Below, piece by piece: positions 21,440 to 34,721 of a stretch of 64,000 bases of DNA. Position 1 is the stretch's first letter, and every line of letters begins with the position of its first letter. This stretch comes from Lepidodermella squamata (Eukaryota > Gastrotricha): NCBI GenBank assembly GCA_047495785.1, contig JBLDXI010000001.1, forward strand, positions 1,426,001 to 1,490,000, read 5' to 3'. The notes under the pieces are model-generated. The model was not told where the DNA came from. It made no database searches and worked only from the letters and a program-made list of their open reading frames with translations. The position numbers and the translations under genes were made by a program.

Positions 21440-22554
21440 GTTACTTCTCGTGCTATTTGTCTTGGAAAAATGCAGACAGACGAACTGATAAAGGTACATG
21501 TTTCTCGAGGTGACATCAGCCTCTTGCTTGGTTCCTTAATGGGCATGCGAGGGTTGAAGATCACTTCGCTGACGTCGCAGTAATTGCACTGCTAATGAGG
21601 TAAAAGCCTCAGACAAAAAAAGCCCACGCAAGACGTTCAGCAAAACCTCGTTTTACTTTCATTATCATGTCTCGATAATTGTTCGAAAAGTCCAGTAATT
21701 CATCTCATAAGAATAGAAATTTCACAAACTTGAAATGATGCTATTTACAAAAGTTGTTAATAAATAACTGTAAAATCAACCAGATTTAAATTCAGAAGAG
21801 TAATTCGAAGACATAAATATGACAATAATGCAATCGATTATTTTATAGTTCATTTGTAAAATAGATGCACATAATTATATCGAGAGATAAACACATAATT
21901 TTGCTAGAATCGTTTCCTGTACAGTTAGTCATTCGATTTGGCGTTCCTTGATTCACGGATGTCGTCGACCTCGACTGAAGCTTGCGTATTTCCCCGCATA
22001 GTCTCATTTTTCCTTGCGCATCGAGGATTCGTTCCTTCCCGATTGTTTCATGTATAAGCCCACAACCGCGACCAAAACAAAGATTAAACAGTCATCGATT
22101 ATATAGAAAATGTACAGTATTTACAGACCGGCAATATGAAAGGTCAACATTTATCTCAATGATAAGACAAGATATTTCAGTGTTTCAGTTGATCTGCATG
22201 CAGCGGCGGTATTATTCGCGGATCAGTTTCAATGGTGCTTGTAATTTTTTGTCTCTAATTCGGCACGTTTGCGTATAATAGGATTATAGCTTGACAACAG
22301 ACAACAGATCAAGCAAAGAAAGCGATGAATTCTACTGAGTCATAACGTGGCTTGCTCGCTTGACAATGCCGATCAAGCGAAGCTCATCGCACTCAGCACC
22401 GGGTCAACATCTAAAATCGTTCTCCGATGAGTTATTTATCCGTGTTTTTGGTTAGTTCCACAGAATGAGAAAAGATCTAGTAGTGGCTCAAACGGAAAGT
22501 GAAATGTAAGGACACAATTGAGATTCGTATATAGGTATCAGTTATATTTACAGC
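21440..22554. other. Intergenic, no gene seen
   Basis: This region lies between the Kunitz gene (5' end) and the PMCA gene (3' end), both on the minus strand. Open frames are short and unsupported. The part next to 22554 is probably PMCA 3' UTR. Confidence 0.5.
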
Positions 22555-25500
22555 CTATTTGTTTTTGCCGTCATGCATATTTTCCTGGGAGTTGACTCGT
22601 TGAATCGACCCGGCGCCTTGGTTCACAAGTTTTGGCCGCGTATTTTGGCGTTGCAGTTTGTGGTTCACTTTTGAGCCTATCGCATAGTCATCGTTTACGT
22701 TTGTATCAACGTGTTCCCGGTGGCGAGCTCGCAAGGACGTTACAGACGCTGAAAGCGAATTTGCAGCCCGCGGCGATGGCTCAGTCGCTGCATTCCTCCG
22801 GCAGCCTGCTGCCGCTAATTTGAACAACGCGTCTACCGGGAAGAATATTATCAGTTGGTACCACAGGAATTGGCCACAGCCCACGCCCAAGCAGATGAGC
22901 CATTGTTGCCACGTGAGCGGCACTGTCATGAATACATCGCCGGCTACCTGGATAATGACCACATGGAGGCCGAATTCAATCGCCCAGATAATGATGAAAT
23001 AGATGTTTTTATGCAAACTGGCGAAAATCCATCGCTCGCCATGAAGGCCTCGAGCGTTGAATTGATTCGCCAGCGTCATCATGACGAAAACGTTGAAAAT
23101 GATTGTGAAATGCACATTAGGACATTCAGCATCTTTGTCACTCATGTTATCAACCGGCGATCTGCATTGGCCGGTCGCTGTCTGGAACTTGGCTTCAGGG
23201 CATTGCATGGCGACATCAAAAGTGAAGATATCATTGCCAGCGTAAAGGAAAGTGAAAAGAACGATGAGCTGATAAATAGAGCTGCCCAGGATGAAACGCC
23301 ACATCATTGGTGAGACAACAGGCGAATCTCGTTGATGCGGAGGTCTTTGCAGTAGCTGTTCCGTCGGGGCGTCAGTGGCAAGAGCTAGCGAGGCCAATGT
23401 ATCCATGATCAAGTTAACCCACAGCATTTGAATAGCTTTCAACGGGCTATGTTTGATAAGAACAGCTCCAAGGAAGGCCAGCAATACTGCTACAACGTTG
23501 ACAGTCATCTGGAACTGGATGAATTTGCAAACACTGTCATATACGTTACGACCCCACATCACAGCCTTGACAATGCTTGAGAAGTTGTCGTCAGTTATGA
23601 TAATATCGCAGGCTTCTTTCGCAACATCAGTGCCAGCAATACCCATGGCGAAACCAACATCCGCCCGCTTCAAGGCAGGGGCATCGTTTGTGCCATCACC
23701 AGTGACAGCCACGACCTCGCGAGCAGTGCCAACGCGGCTGTTGATGATACCATTTACCAGGGTGTACTTGTCAGTGGGGCTAGAACGAGCCAGCACCCGC
23801 AGATTCGGCCAAATTTTGTCGAATTTCGCCTGGTCACATTTGTCATCTACCATAACCATCTGGTTAAACTGACGGCCCTCAATGATAAGAGCATTTTTAT
23901 CTCCAGGGACCAAAATACCACACTTTTGGGCAATCGAGCGAGCTGTGTTGATGTTATCTCCAGTGACCATTCTAACAGTAATACCAGCCGTACGGCACAA
24001 ACGGATGGCTTCAGGTACTTCAGGTCGGACGGGATCTTCAATACCACAAATACTGATAAGGGTCAGGTCTTTTAGAAGTTCCTCATCATTGTTCCAATTA
24101 GGATCTGCGCTGAATTTGCGGAAGGCTACGACTAAAGTTCGCAGACCATCACTTGCCATGCCTTCGATGGTGGCTTCCATGTCCTGACGCATTTCGCCCG
24201 GAATCGGCTTGGAAGCGCCTTGCACATCCACGAATTGAGTGCATCGCTCAAGCAGACGCTCGGAGGCGCCCTTGACATAGAAGTAGATGCCATCGTTCTT
24301 CTTCAAGCACGTGGCCATGAACTTTCGAGCTGAATTGAAAGTGAACAGCTTGTAGAATGCTGACTCAGGATTCTTCTGGCGGACTTCTTCAGGCTTAACC
24401 CCGAACCGCATGAGGTAATAGAGAAGCGCACACTCCGTTTTGTTGCCATTTTGAATCGGCAGACCAGTCGGTGTTGACGGAGCTTGCACGATAGATGTGT
24501 AGCCGGTGTTGACAGCAATGCCCTCAGAGAGCAATTCAATCATGACGGGGCTGCAATCAGCTTTTGTCGGATGTTGGTTGACTACTCGGAATGACTTTGT
24601 ATCGGCTTGAACTGAACCCGAGCCGTGTTCCCATAAGGTACCACCTAAGAAACTACGAACGCATGTCATGCGGTTGGTGGTCAGGGTTCCTGTTTTATCT
24701 GAGCAAATCGTTGTAGCGCTGCCCATGGTTTCAGTCGAATCAATATGCCGCACCATGTTGTTGTCTGCTAACATCTTTCGCACAGAAAAGGCCAGTGCCA
24801 AAGTGACGGCAAGTGGCAAACCCTCTGGAATGGCAACGACGAGTACTGTGATACCGACGATCAAGTATTTGATCATGTAAAGCCAGTAAGCATGGCTCCA
24901 GCCTTTCTTTGGCAGTCGATCAGCCAAGAAACGGATGATGAGAATGACGGCAGTAGCAATACCAAAGGCCATACCAATTTTACCAATCAACTCGGCAAGG
25001 TCTGTCAGTTTCTCTTGCAGAATCGAACGATGCTTTGACGGGGTTTTCTCCTTCTTTCCAGCCTTTCCCTCTTCAGCCGCTCCAGAACCGTCCGTTCCAG
25101 CGCTGTTAGGTTTGGCCTCACTCTTATCGTCATCGTCTTTCTCTTCATCGGCACCAGCCATAAGAGTGAAAATGATACCGGCCTGTGAATTGGGACCGAC
25201 GGCAGCAACTAGCATTCGGCCACTGCCCTCAACAACGTGCGTGCCAGAGAGCATGAAAGGATCGCCTGTGACTGACTTGGCAACCTGGTCGGACTCGCCA
25301 GTGAGCGAAGATTCGTCCGTTCTCAAGTCAGCTGCTGTTATCAAGATGCCGTCAGCTGGTAACAAATCGCCGTATTTTACCATTGCCACGTCGCCAACGA
25401 CCAATTCAGCGACAGGTATCGATGTGACCTGGCCGTTTCTTATCACGTTGGCCATGTGTGCGGAATTAATTTTATTCTGCAACTTTCGGAACTCTCGCTC

Positions 25501-27014
25501 CTTACTGTAGTCCATGCCTGAACCGATGAAAACGACAAGAACTACAGCGAAGAGAATAGTGACACTCTCAAGCCATTCCAAATGATGGCCGCAGCCACTA
25601 GTACTCGTCGATGTTGTCACATTAGGTGCAATTGTGGAATACAAAGGACTGCCACTAGCAACTGGCCCTGCTTTTGTTACATTCTGGGATGATGCATCAT
25701 CGTCGTCCTCGGCGGGGAATTGAATAAAGGAGATGCCGAGGGAGACGACGGCTGCAACTGTTAGAATAATCAGCAGTGGATCTTGAATGGCGTCGAGGAC
25801 GAATCTCCAAAATGGTTTCGATTTCTTAGGAGGGATAGAGTTGACGCCGAAAACTCGCCGCCGTTTTTCAAGCTCTTCATGCCCCTCAGAAAGACCCTGA
25901 AATGGAATCAACTTAGGAATCGGTACTTGCGAGTAAAGTAAATTATTACCGATTCGACGTTAGATTTGACTAAACTGGCAAGGTTATTTATGTTCTGGTA
26001 CCGATTTTGGAGCTCTGTTTGGGCTTCGTGGCCACGGAACTCCATGAGCGTGCGAAGTTCGCGAAGTGTTGTGCCGTAGTACTTGGCCTCCGCCGGGTCG
26101 ACAGCAGTGTTGATGACCACATCTTTGCCTTTGCTTTTTCCACTCTGCTGGCGTCCGGAACTTGAGTTCGACCCATTGGCAATCATCACCTCGCTTAAAC
26201 TAGACAAAGAAAAACAATTGAAGCGATTAGTTCTAGAATCCAACTGCTAATTAGGTTAAAATTAAACAGATTGTCTCACAAAGCAGTTGAGTATAAATTA
26301 TCGAAAATGTCTCATTAATGGGGATGGTATCGAGGGTCATTGACGCTATGTTGTTATAATCGATACTTTGTGAGGTGTTATTTTGAACGGAAGATAGCGT
26401 CGAGTGTCATGATTAGAAAAAACACGAATTTAATGATGATTACTCACAAGAAGAGGTAATATTATATTGATTAGCGGCAGCAAGCGCAAGCGGCAAAAAA
26501 CAGCGACATTTCTCCCGCGCATCATCGCCATCGCGCGCAGTGATTATTCGAGAGTGAGGCGCTGCGCTTCCGCGTCTCATCACTTGGCGGAGATCACGCG
26601 CGCGTCAGGAAACGCATGCGCACAGAGATTGAAAAAAAGAATGCTACTTAATGCGATGGTGCTAATGATTTTTAATCTCCAGCACGTTGTTTTTTTCGCT
26701 GCTGCTAGCCGCCGTCGTGTAAGAAGACACCCTATACCTCGACATCAGCTCTTGATGATTAGCCGTAAGCGTTAATGCAGGCAAGGTGGGAAAAAAACGA
26801 CACTCAATCGTGATTGTACCTGCGTTACAGTTAAAAGTCTCGGCAAGGGACAAGGCCAAATTGTTAGAGTATTTTATCATGAAGCGTGATTGTTAGCAGC
26901 TTGGTTAGCGGTTAAAGAATGAACTTGACTGGAAAATTACCCTTGCTCATCATTTGCAGGTTCGACGCGGTTGGTATTGGTACTAAGTTCCTTTTTCTTC
27001 CCCTTCGACGCCAT
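22555..27014 (-). CDS. Plasma-membrane Ca2+-transporting P-type ATPase, copy 1
   Basis: Exons 27014-26941, 26199-25950 and 25896-22555 on the minus strand give 1221 aa. This is a P2B pump that exports Ca2+ from the cytosol. Visible marks are the N-terminal LRxLMEFRG region, RRRVFGVNSIPPKKSKPFW, the TGES actuator loop, PEGLPLAV in TM4, the phosphorylated Asp in CSDKTGTLT (about residue 505), [11 protein letters not shown] (about 840) and the TM6 motif [16 protein letters not shown]. The first exon (MASKGKKKELSTNTNRVEP, ending DEQG) lies across a 741-bp intron. It joins in frame at an acceptor TTTGTCTAG where the frame upstream of MIANG is otherwise open. Starting at MIANG (26186) is the alternative. 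The C-terminal tail lacks the usual calmodulin-binding helix (LRRGQILW-type) but carries SVTSLRARHREH. It has few introns, unlike most PMCA genes. Confidence 0.9.
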
Positions 27015-30000
27015 TGTAAGATCAAGGGGTCAAGGCACACTATAGCGTAAATTGGTAGCAAATTAAATCTTAGAAAATAGCGAAAAATTGGCTAATACGA
27101 TGGGCTAAAAACCAAAGAAGCAACCGTGAAGTCTTCCTTAGAACGCATTGAGAATAGGAAATAAAGCCATGAACTTGACTAGAGATAAAATTTGAGGTGG
27201 ATCGTACGTTTCGCAGATAAATGGAAAGGCTTAATTCGCTAAGTGGACCGCAAAAAAGCGGTATTTCAGATTGAGCTCATATTCCTATATGTCACGGTTG
27301 CTATAAAAATGAAGGTCCTACAAAACGTCAATCATTGAGGTGGTTTTCGAAGGCGGCTCATAGAAGCAAAAAATAGTTGCCAGGGTTGCATGTATTCGCG
27401 TGCTTAAATAAAGTCATTTAATGCAGCATCACACTGCTCGTTTTTTGAAAGAAGCAAAGCGATTGAATAGCTATATGATATCATATAATATGAGACTAAA
27501 TGCGTATTCAAATCTTGGGGATTACAGCGCGGATCGAAAAGATGCGCTCGGAAAGCGGCGGCGATGTGGCGCGCGAAAAAAGTGCCCTCGTGGCGCACGA
27601 CGACACAGGTGCGTATAATATGAATTTTCGCTAATGCAAAAGGTATCTTTTTTCAGCGCAGCGGCGTCAAAAGAGCGCGAGCCCAGACGGTCGCTCGATA
27701 CATACGAAACTGAATAAGAATTAGAAAAAATAATAATAATTGATTAAACCTACAGTAATACTAGCCGCATAGCTGGCGAAATCTTCTAATAGCTAGAAAA
27801 TACAGCAATGTTTTCGGATGCGACGCGCGCAATTTTTTGCGAGCGCACTTGCGGATTTTTTGACAAAACAGCATGATTGCGCGAAGCGACGCTGCGCTTC
27901 AAGAGACGTCTCGTTTTAAGCATTATTAAACTTTAAACCTAGACTCGAGATGGATAGATAGCGACCTGGGCGAGTAGAAAGAATAATATTATTACTTTTC
28001 GAAGCGATTCGCATACAAAAATGATGCGTTTCCTTTCTGAACACAAAATGCTCAGACCGTATTTAATAGTATAATGCGTCCAAATATCGACGTTTTTTCA
28101 GCCCGTTGCGAAAGAGATAGCGCGGGAGCCGTGCGGCAGGTGGAGTGAATATTGATTGGGGCGACGCAACTTCGAACACATCACTAATAGCAACAGGTCG
28201 ATTTGTTGTTGTTATTACGAAATAACTTTATTATTAATACGCCTGCCCAGCAACTGAAGCCTAAGCCGATTTTCTCCCACTGCCGCACACGGCAACGTGC
28301 CATGGTGAAGGGGGATTTTTTACGAAGTCAAAGAGACAATGCACGCGCGATGAGTTGAACTCGATCGATGCTTGCCTATCTATCAAACACCCTGGATGTA
28401 TTTTAAGACGATCCGTCGTTCTCTAGGCAACCGCTGCTAAGCTAATGACGATGACAAAAACACGGTGCATTTAACGAAAATTACAGCTATTAGGTGAACT
28501 TGCTAGAACTTTCATAGCTATGAATGTATGTATCACGATCTATTACTATGACCGCGTGCTAAATTGGAGTGAAAACACCTATTGTTAAAAATGAATTTCC
28601 GCGCGCAACTTCCCGAACACGAGCAAAGAACCGGATTTACGTTTGCTTTCACATTTTTCTATCGCAATCTCTTGAAAACTACGGCCAAGTTCACACGTGT
28701 ATTTTAAGAAATATTGAACACATCGATTCGTATTAGCCGTTCACTCGCGGCTTTTTTTACCTTCTTATGCTATTGCTGGCCTGTGACGAATCATTATTCG
28801 AATTCACGTGCAGATACATAATATCGCCGGCTGTTCAGTCTTGCCAAACTTAGCGTACTTCTTTTCATTAAAACAAATTCGCATAAAAAAATGGAAATAG
28901 CGGTGATTCAATTATTAATGGTTGCTAAGCATCTGGAAGGAAACGTGAAAATACAGAAAAGGCGCCGGTAAGAACCGTCCCACCCGGGCCTTATGTCCCG
29001 TTTTGTAGGACTTTAACATGAATGAAATAAACTGGTTGCCTAACAACAAGCTCTCGCTATATAGTGTGAAAAAGGCTCTTTCTACGTCATAAAAATATGA
29101 GCTATTTAGTGAAAATCTCTGAGAACAAAATGTAAATGATCGAAAGTTAAAAGCATAAAGGGTGACAGGTGTTAAGCGGAAGAGAGGCGCCCGGTGAAAT
29201 TTGCAAGTTTTTATCCTAAAAAAAATAGCGAAGATATATTCCACCGCAATTATATCGTGTGTGCTATTAGCTTGATAACTTATAAATCTAGACAGCAACA
29301 ACAGTACTCGTATTAATGATGTTGTAATTCGGAATGATGCGCGAAGCACGTGCATTAAAATGTTTCGTTCAGAGACGCTCTCTGAGATCGATGATGTGTG
29401 AAGTTGCTCAATTTTTTTTTACGTGTCGTTCAGATTTACCTTGCTACTGATTGTCTATTAGCCGCCATGACGCAGTTGACGCGGTGTCAAGTTGCTACAT
29501 CATCATCGTGTCACGGATCAAATTACACAAAAAAATATTCGCGCATGTTTTTCCTTACGAGATTTCGAAGGGTTAGTTGAGAAGCGTGTGAGGTGATCTA
29601 GGGTCTGCGAGCGGCTCGCTTCAAGATTTTATCTTGATTAGCCGACGCAACAGGAAGTTGAAAAAGAAAAAACAATGAGCTATATGAATCATCATTTCTC
29701 TGAGAGAAATAGACAGACATTCCGAGGTCAATGTCACGGTTTAATTTTCAATTTTTACCTTCGCTCTGATATACTGGTTGTGCTTGTTGCTGCAGAGGAA
29801 ACACTGGTAGTGCGAGTAGTTCGTTCGGGAAGCTGGAGGTAATCCTTATCTTCACCGATCATATCTCATTTGCGGTTATCAAAATTAATTAATTAATAAC
29901 CACTAATTAACCAATAAACCAGTTAAAATTCAAGAAGATTCTTTTATCCGGACTATTTAGTCGGCAAGTGGGATGAAGTAATTCAGCGGATATATCCATC

Positions 30001-30817
30001 CAAAGCTAGTGAGAGTGTAGTTTGGCATATCGAGCTACAAACGCGTCATGCCGCGGAAGTACGACTAAGGCGAAAAGCACCTGCGCAATGAGTAAATAAA
30101 AATGTGCGGCATGCAGTTGAAATAGCGAATTCTCAATAAAAAAATCTTCAAACAATGTTTTAATGATGATGGCTCGTAGCGACACTAGAAGCTAATCCGA
30201 TGAGGGCGGTTCTTTCGTTCTTTTATTGTCGCGTTGTTAAGAAGAGGCCGCTTTTATGGCACTATAAGCTGCGCAGTGAGGACATGTACTATAATGCTTG
30301 AGTTGAGCTACACCAGCCGTAGCAGAGTCCCTCTTATATCGCCGAGCGGAAGGCTCACATACAGGGTTAAAAATGGAGGTTTTGTCGAGCAAACCACCTA
30401 TCGTCTGCAGCAGCTAAATTTTGCACCTTGGCAACAATTTGCGTCACTTCGATTTTAATTGCGAATTTCATTATTTATGAGCATTAGCGCAACATACATA
30501 ACGGCTTCGTGTATAAATTGTTTTCCGTTGATATTTCGCCGTGCTTTTCTGCGTTACTATGCTGTACCAACGATTTTCGCTCTGCGATTGCGCCGGTCAT
30601 GCGATCGAATTTTTTGCTAAAAATTGATCCTTGCCAGTGAATTTGATGCGAGCGTGGGGAAAGCCGGCGGGAGCCGAAGTGCATCAAACACCTGGGCACA
30701 CCGCAGCTCCCAACTTGATCGCCAAGATATAGATTTTTCGACTCGCATGAAATATATATGAGAGGAGCGCGCATTGACGTCATTCGCTCACAATAACCAT
30801 CGCGTGTATTTTTTATA
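27015..30817. other. Gene-free stretch upstream of PMCA copy 1
   Basis: I see no supported exon, tRNA or transposase. The part next to the PMCA first exon should hold its promoter. Base words such as GCGCGC and TTTTTGCGAGCGCAC recur from 27500 to 28400, as they do in the 9.3-11.6 kb block and in the PMCA first intron (26460-26620). Several AT-rich poly-T and poly-A runs are present. Confidence 0.4.
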
Positions 30818-31746
30818 CAGTATGGGGCATAAATATTGAGCCGACTTTATTTATTCACAGCGCAGTCATTCCGGCTCCGATTCTCACATATCTTATGCCG
30901 TTGGAAAGCCTATGAAAAATAGTTTATTCCCCTGAAATTTCGCTCAAGGGATCCGGACCGAATCCAAGTTGTAGCAAATTTAAGAAGTCGAGCTGGTTGC
31001 TCAAAAACACGTAAATTTATTGTATAACTAAGGGAGTTTTGAGCTCCATTGAGCTCTAAAAAGTCCCTATTTCAACTAGGCTAGCTATAAAATGACCCAG
31101 ATAGCCATGAATCTGCCGAAAAAGGTCATTTTTCGCGACATTTTGTGGCAGAAGAGACTTGCGCAAGCATGCTACGGATAACAAGCTTTAGCTTTTTCAC
31201 TTGCTTGCGAGCTTGCTACGTGTGTCCGTAGGCTTTATTTCATGCCAAAGTCGTCGCATTAACGTTTTGAAGCCGACTTGTAACCCGCTGAGTGAAAAAT
31301 GATCTATCTGCCCTTCATCTCTGGACTTGGGTCTCGCTTATCTGGCTAATATTGGGGGTGTGTGCCTATATGGTATACCTTCTCTTTATCGCATCATCGT
31401 GTCGCAATGGGGCATATATCTATGTCCCAAATCATTGCCAGAGATGCCTGGAGCATGCCGGGATAGTGACCTGTCAATTTTTTAGGGTTTGGAAGCGTCC
31501 AGAGTTTGCCTTCGATGTGTACGAAAACTAGAATTTAAATTTTTGAAAGATGGTGCTTTTTGTGCGATCAACACGGCTTCTTTAATTTGCTACAACTTGG
31601 ATTCGGTCCGGATCCCTTGAGCGAAATTTCAGGGGAATAAACTATTTTTCATAGGCTTTCCAACGGCATAAGATATGTGAGAATCGGAGCCGGAATGACT
31701 GCGCTGTGAATAAATAAAGTCGGCTCAATATTTATGCCCCATACTG
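30818..31746. mobile_element. 929-bp TA-flanked foldback/MITE element with long terminal inverted repeats
   Basis: The ends begin CAGTATGGGGCATAAATATT and are flanked by TA (30816-30817 and 31747-31748). The inverted repeats run about 165 bp on each side (30818 to about 30983, and about 31580-31746) and are nearly identical. They include GGATCCGGACCGAATCCAAG on one side and its complement on the other. The roughly 600-bp centre has only short open frames (for example 31292-31531) without a transposase domain. This is a non-autonomous element of the Tc1/mariner superfamily, judged by the TA target and the CAGT end. Confidence 0.8.
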
Positions 31747-31748
31747 TA

Positions 31749-32905
31749 GCTAATATGTACTATTCCTAACTGAAATCACGCGCAGCAAGAACTGTCGCAC
31801 TTGATCGACCTAAATCATCGGAATTTATCGTCTGGGACCGATATAAGCAAATTAATCCCTGCGAATGGTACCGCAGGGGATCCAATAAAAAATGATTACA
31901 GAATTGTTAACCTAAATAGACCTTATTGATATACAAAAAATAGAAAATATATGAACAGTTCTGATTATTTTGAAGTTCTGCGACTATAAATTGTGAAACA
32001 ACTCGAATCCAGGTAGAGCGTTATTATTTCGTTTTTTCCGCGTAATTAGGACTGCGAAGGGGATAAAAAGTGAGCTTACGAGCTCAATTCAATCGATAAA
32101 GACACCGCGCAAATACCAAAAGACTAGATTAAAGTCTTAAAAGACTAGATTAGATACAATATTTCTTTGAACGTGGGAATTCTTTTTAATAATTAGGTGA
32201 ATCACCTTCTTTACGAGAACAAGTGACATAAAAAAGCTATAGTACTGCATTGTTCTCAAATTTTACACCTGCAATCATGATTCAAGACTTCAGCTGCTGG
32301 ACACATGCTGACCTTAATTACTCGAATCCTCCTAATTAGCTGTCATGATTGCCGCGGATCGATTATGTGCTTGCATGCAGGTTATTGAGGATAGTATCCG
32401 CGAGGATTTGCTAAATGAATTTCGGATTGCATTTGGGACGGTCCAACACTGACCGTTGATCGCTATGACTAGTGCAGACTTCGAAGCACCTGCGTGATTG
32501 GAGCTTATTAAGACGCAGGGATCAATTAGCTGGATGATGATTGATGATTATGTCGGCTTGGAATTCGAGGTTAAATCAGATATTTTGGCTTTCTTGTTCA
32601 ACCTGAATTATCAAACTCTCAATTTTCATACACAGGTCTTCACGGTCTTCGAAGATAAAGCCACGGTGTTCGAAGTATGACAGAATTTGAAGAAAATATA
32701 CGCCTTACACCCCCTCACTTGTCGATGAAAGAAAGTATGAAGAACGCGTGGGACCATTGAAGAAGTGATGAATGAACCATCCCTATGCAACGCATTCTAA
32801 AAAGTATCAACGCACATCTTCTGCACTCCCGTCAATTGAAAAAAACGTTAAAATAATATGTGTACTATCATCACAACTGAAAACATAGTATAGCTAATCT
32901 GAAAA
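31749..32905. other. Intergenic upstream of the second cadherin-like gene
   Basis: No gene is supported. The open frame at 32498-32680 has no domain or splice signals that would connect it. This DNA should include the promoter of the gene starting at 32906, but no clear TATA box is visible. Confidence 0.4.
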
Positions 32906-34721
32906 ATGAAGCGGAAAGACTTTGTCGCATTCCTCCGCATCCTCATACTCCATGTTTCCCTAAGCTCAGTCCGAGGTAGGTCCCCCAGCTCTGAGTCAAG
33001 TAGCTTGGTAACTAGATTTCAACAGGTGCCCAGCCGTCATTTTTAAATTTGGTTAATGGCACGAATACGTCTCCAGTTCGAGATGACGCTACGGTTTCAG
33101 CCAACATCTACACCGTACAGTGCACTGATCTTACTGCAGGCCTGCCTGTCAACTTCGTCATGGGAACTGTTCAGCCTTACAACCCAGTCTTTCAAATCAC
33201 TCCATTCTCAGGCGTGGTGTCTTACAACGTTTTGTTAGCCCAAGGCACCCCAATGTTTGACTACAATACCGCGCAGAATTACTATCTAACAATCATCTGC
33301 CAACAGTCGGGATTTTCAGTGTCTGGAACACTCACAATTCCTATTCAACAAATCTACAAAGCTCCGGTTTGGTATCAACCAGTGCTTACTTACAATACTG
33401 TCCCGGAAAACACCCTACTACCTTTGGTTGTTTTTACTAACTCAGCGTATGACGCGCAGGGCTTGAGCATCACGTACTCAGCCGATAGTGTTGGGACTTA
33501 CAAGAACGCAAATTTCCGAACTGACAATGCCGGTCGCGTCTATTTGATTCCTAATACCAACTTAAACGCGAGCTGGACCTCTGTGTACTACGTCAACGAG
33601 CTTGCTTATAATATCTACAAGACCAGCACGATTTCGCTGACAGTCAGTGTTGTCGGGGTTAACCACGCGCCTCGCTTCGTGAATTTGCCGACTTTAGCTC
33701 AGGTCAGCGAGCAAACAACTACGGCGACTCAGTTTTTCAAGCTTAACTGGCAAGATGAGGATGATCCATTCCTAACGGGAACCTACGGCTTCACCTTCAC
33801 CTCGAATCTATCTAGTGGCACTACAAAGTTTTCGATTGACAGTGTTGGAAGTAAGTTAAGAATATTGTTCAAAAGATAAGAAATTTATAGCATATTTGCT
33901 TTAAGATGTATGGACCCTACCCCAGCCGGCGTTTGACCCTTCAGTAAGTTTCCTGGTATAAGGTAGAATTTTATAGATGGATTGTTCAATTTTCAGTTTG
34001 AGCCTACTTTTGTCATGACAATTTATCTGACCGATGCGGGTAGTCCCCAGTTAACAACAACTGGGACCTTGACTATCAATATTGTACCCCAATCTACAAC
34101 TAAGCCGACGTCTACAACGGCGGCGGCTAATGCGGTAACGTCTACGTCTACAGCGACCACCACTTTAAATCAGGCCATCGATACAAATACGCGTAAGTTA
34201 AATGATAAAATCCTTACCTATAAATTCAGGTTGCTGCAGTAGTTGAAGTTTTGCAGTTAAGAATTTAAAGTTACAGCAGAATAGCTATTTTTTAGCCTTT
34301 CGCAGTGTGAAAAGCTTTGTAAAATAAGCGGTGTTAAAATCGATAGATTTACCTAGCAACGACGCTTGTAGTTAGGAAGTCAAGAAATGAGTATTATAAA
34401 TGCATCCAAGTGCGGATAAAAACAATCGTATGCGTTTCAGTTATTGGCATTGTTTGCGGCACTATCGGAGGCGTCCTCCTTATAGGCGGCATTATAGGCA
34501 TTTCTGTTTGGTGCATGCAATCCACTTCGAGGCAGGGCGGCCTAATTTATCAGACAGGCCCAATGATGGGCAACAACAACGTTGGACCGACTTATCAAGG
34601 CGATCCACGGCAAGTGGTCGTCCAAGGATTGAATAAGCAATTGGTAAGCAGTGAAAAAATGACCAAGAAAAATCACATCACTTCTATTTAACAGGCTCCC
34701 CCACCTCCTTATCGGCCTTGA
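32906..34721 (+). CDS. Cadherin-like single-pass membrane protein, complete paralogue
   Basis: Six exons: 32906-32975, 33026-33850, 33906-33943, 33997-34192, 34441-34643 and 34695-34721. They give 452 aa. A signal peptide (MKRKDFVAFLRILILHVSLS) is followed by three to four cadherin-like beta repeats. Repeat linkers such as KAPVWYQPVLTYNTVPENT and NHAPRFVNLPTLAQVSEQT have the xAPxF and PEN/SEQ signatures of cadherin-type folds, and one strand ends TIYLTDAGSPQ. A Thr-rich stalk follows, then one transmembrane helix (IGIVCGTIGG to ISVWCM) and a cytosolic tail ending APPPPYRP-stop. The 248-bp intron before the membrane helix is longer than its neighbours, so a missed small exon is possible. Like the gene at 1-1538, it ends in PPPY. 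It is probably an adhesion or matrix receptor; the ligand is unknown. Confidence 0.8.

Noticed and set aside
26186-26243. MDSRTNRFNC as the PMCA copy 1 start
   Set aside because: The sequence before MIANG reads through a typical T-rich acceptor (TTTTTCTTTGTCTAG), so those residues are intron-derived.
31292-31531. Open frame inside the foldback element with a hydrophobic start
   Set aside because: No transposase signature; short and wholly within a non-autonomous repeat.
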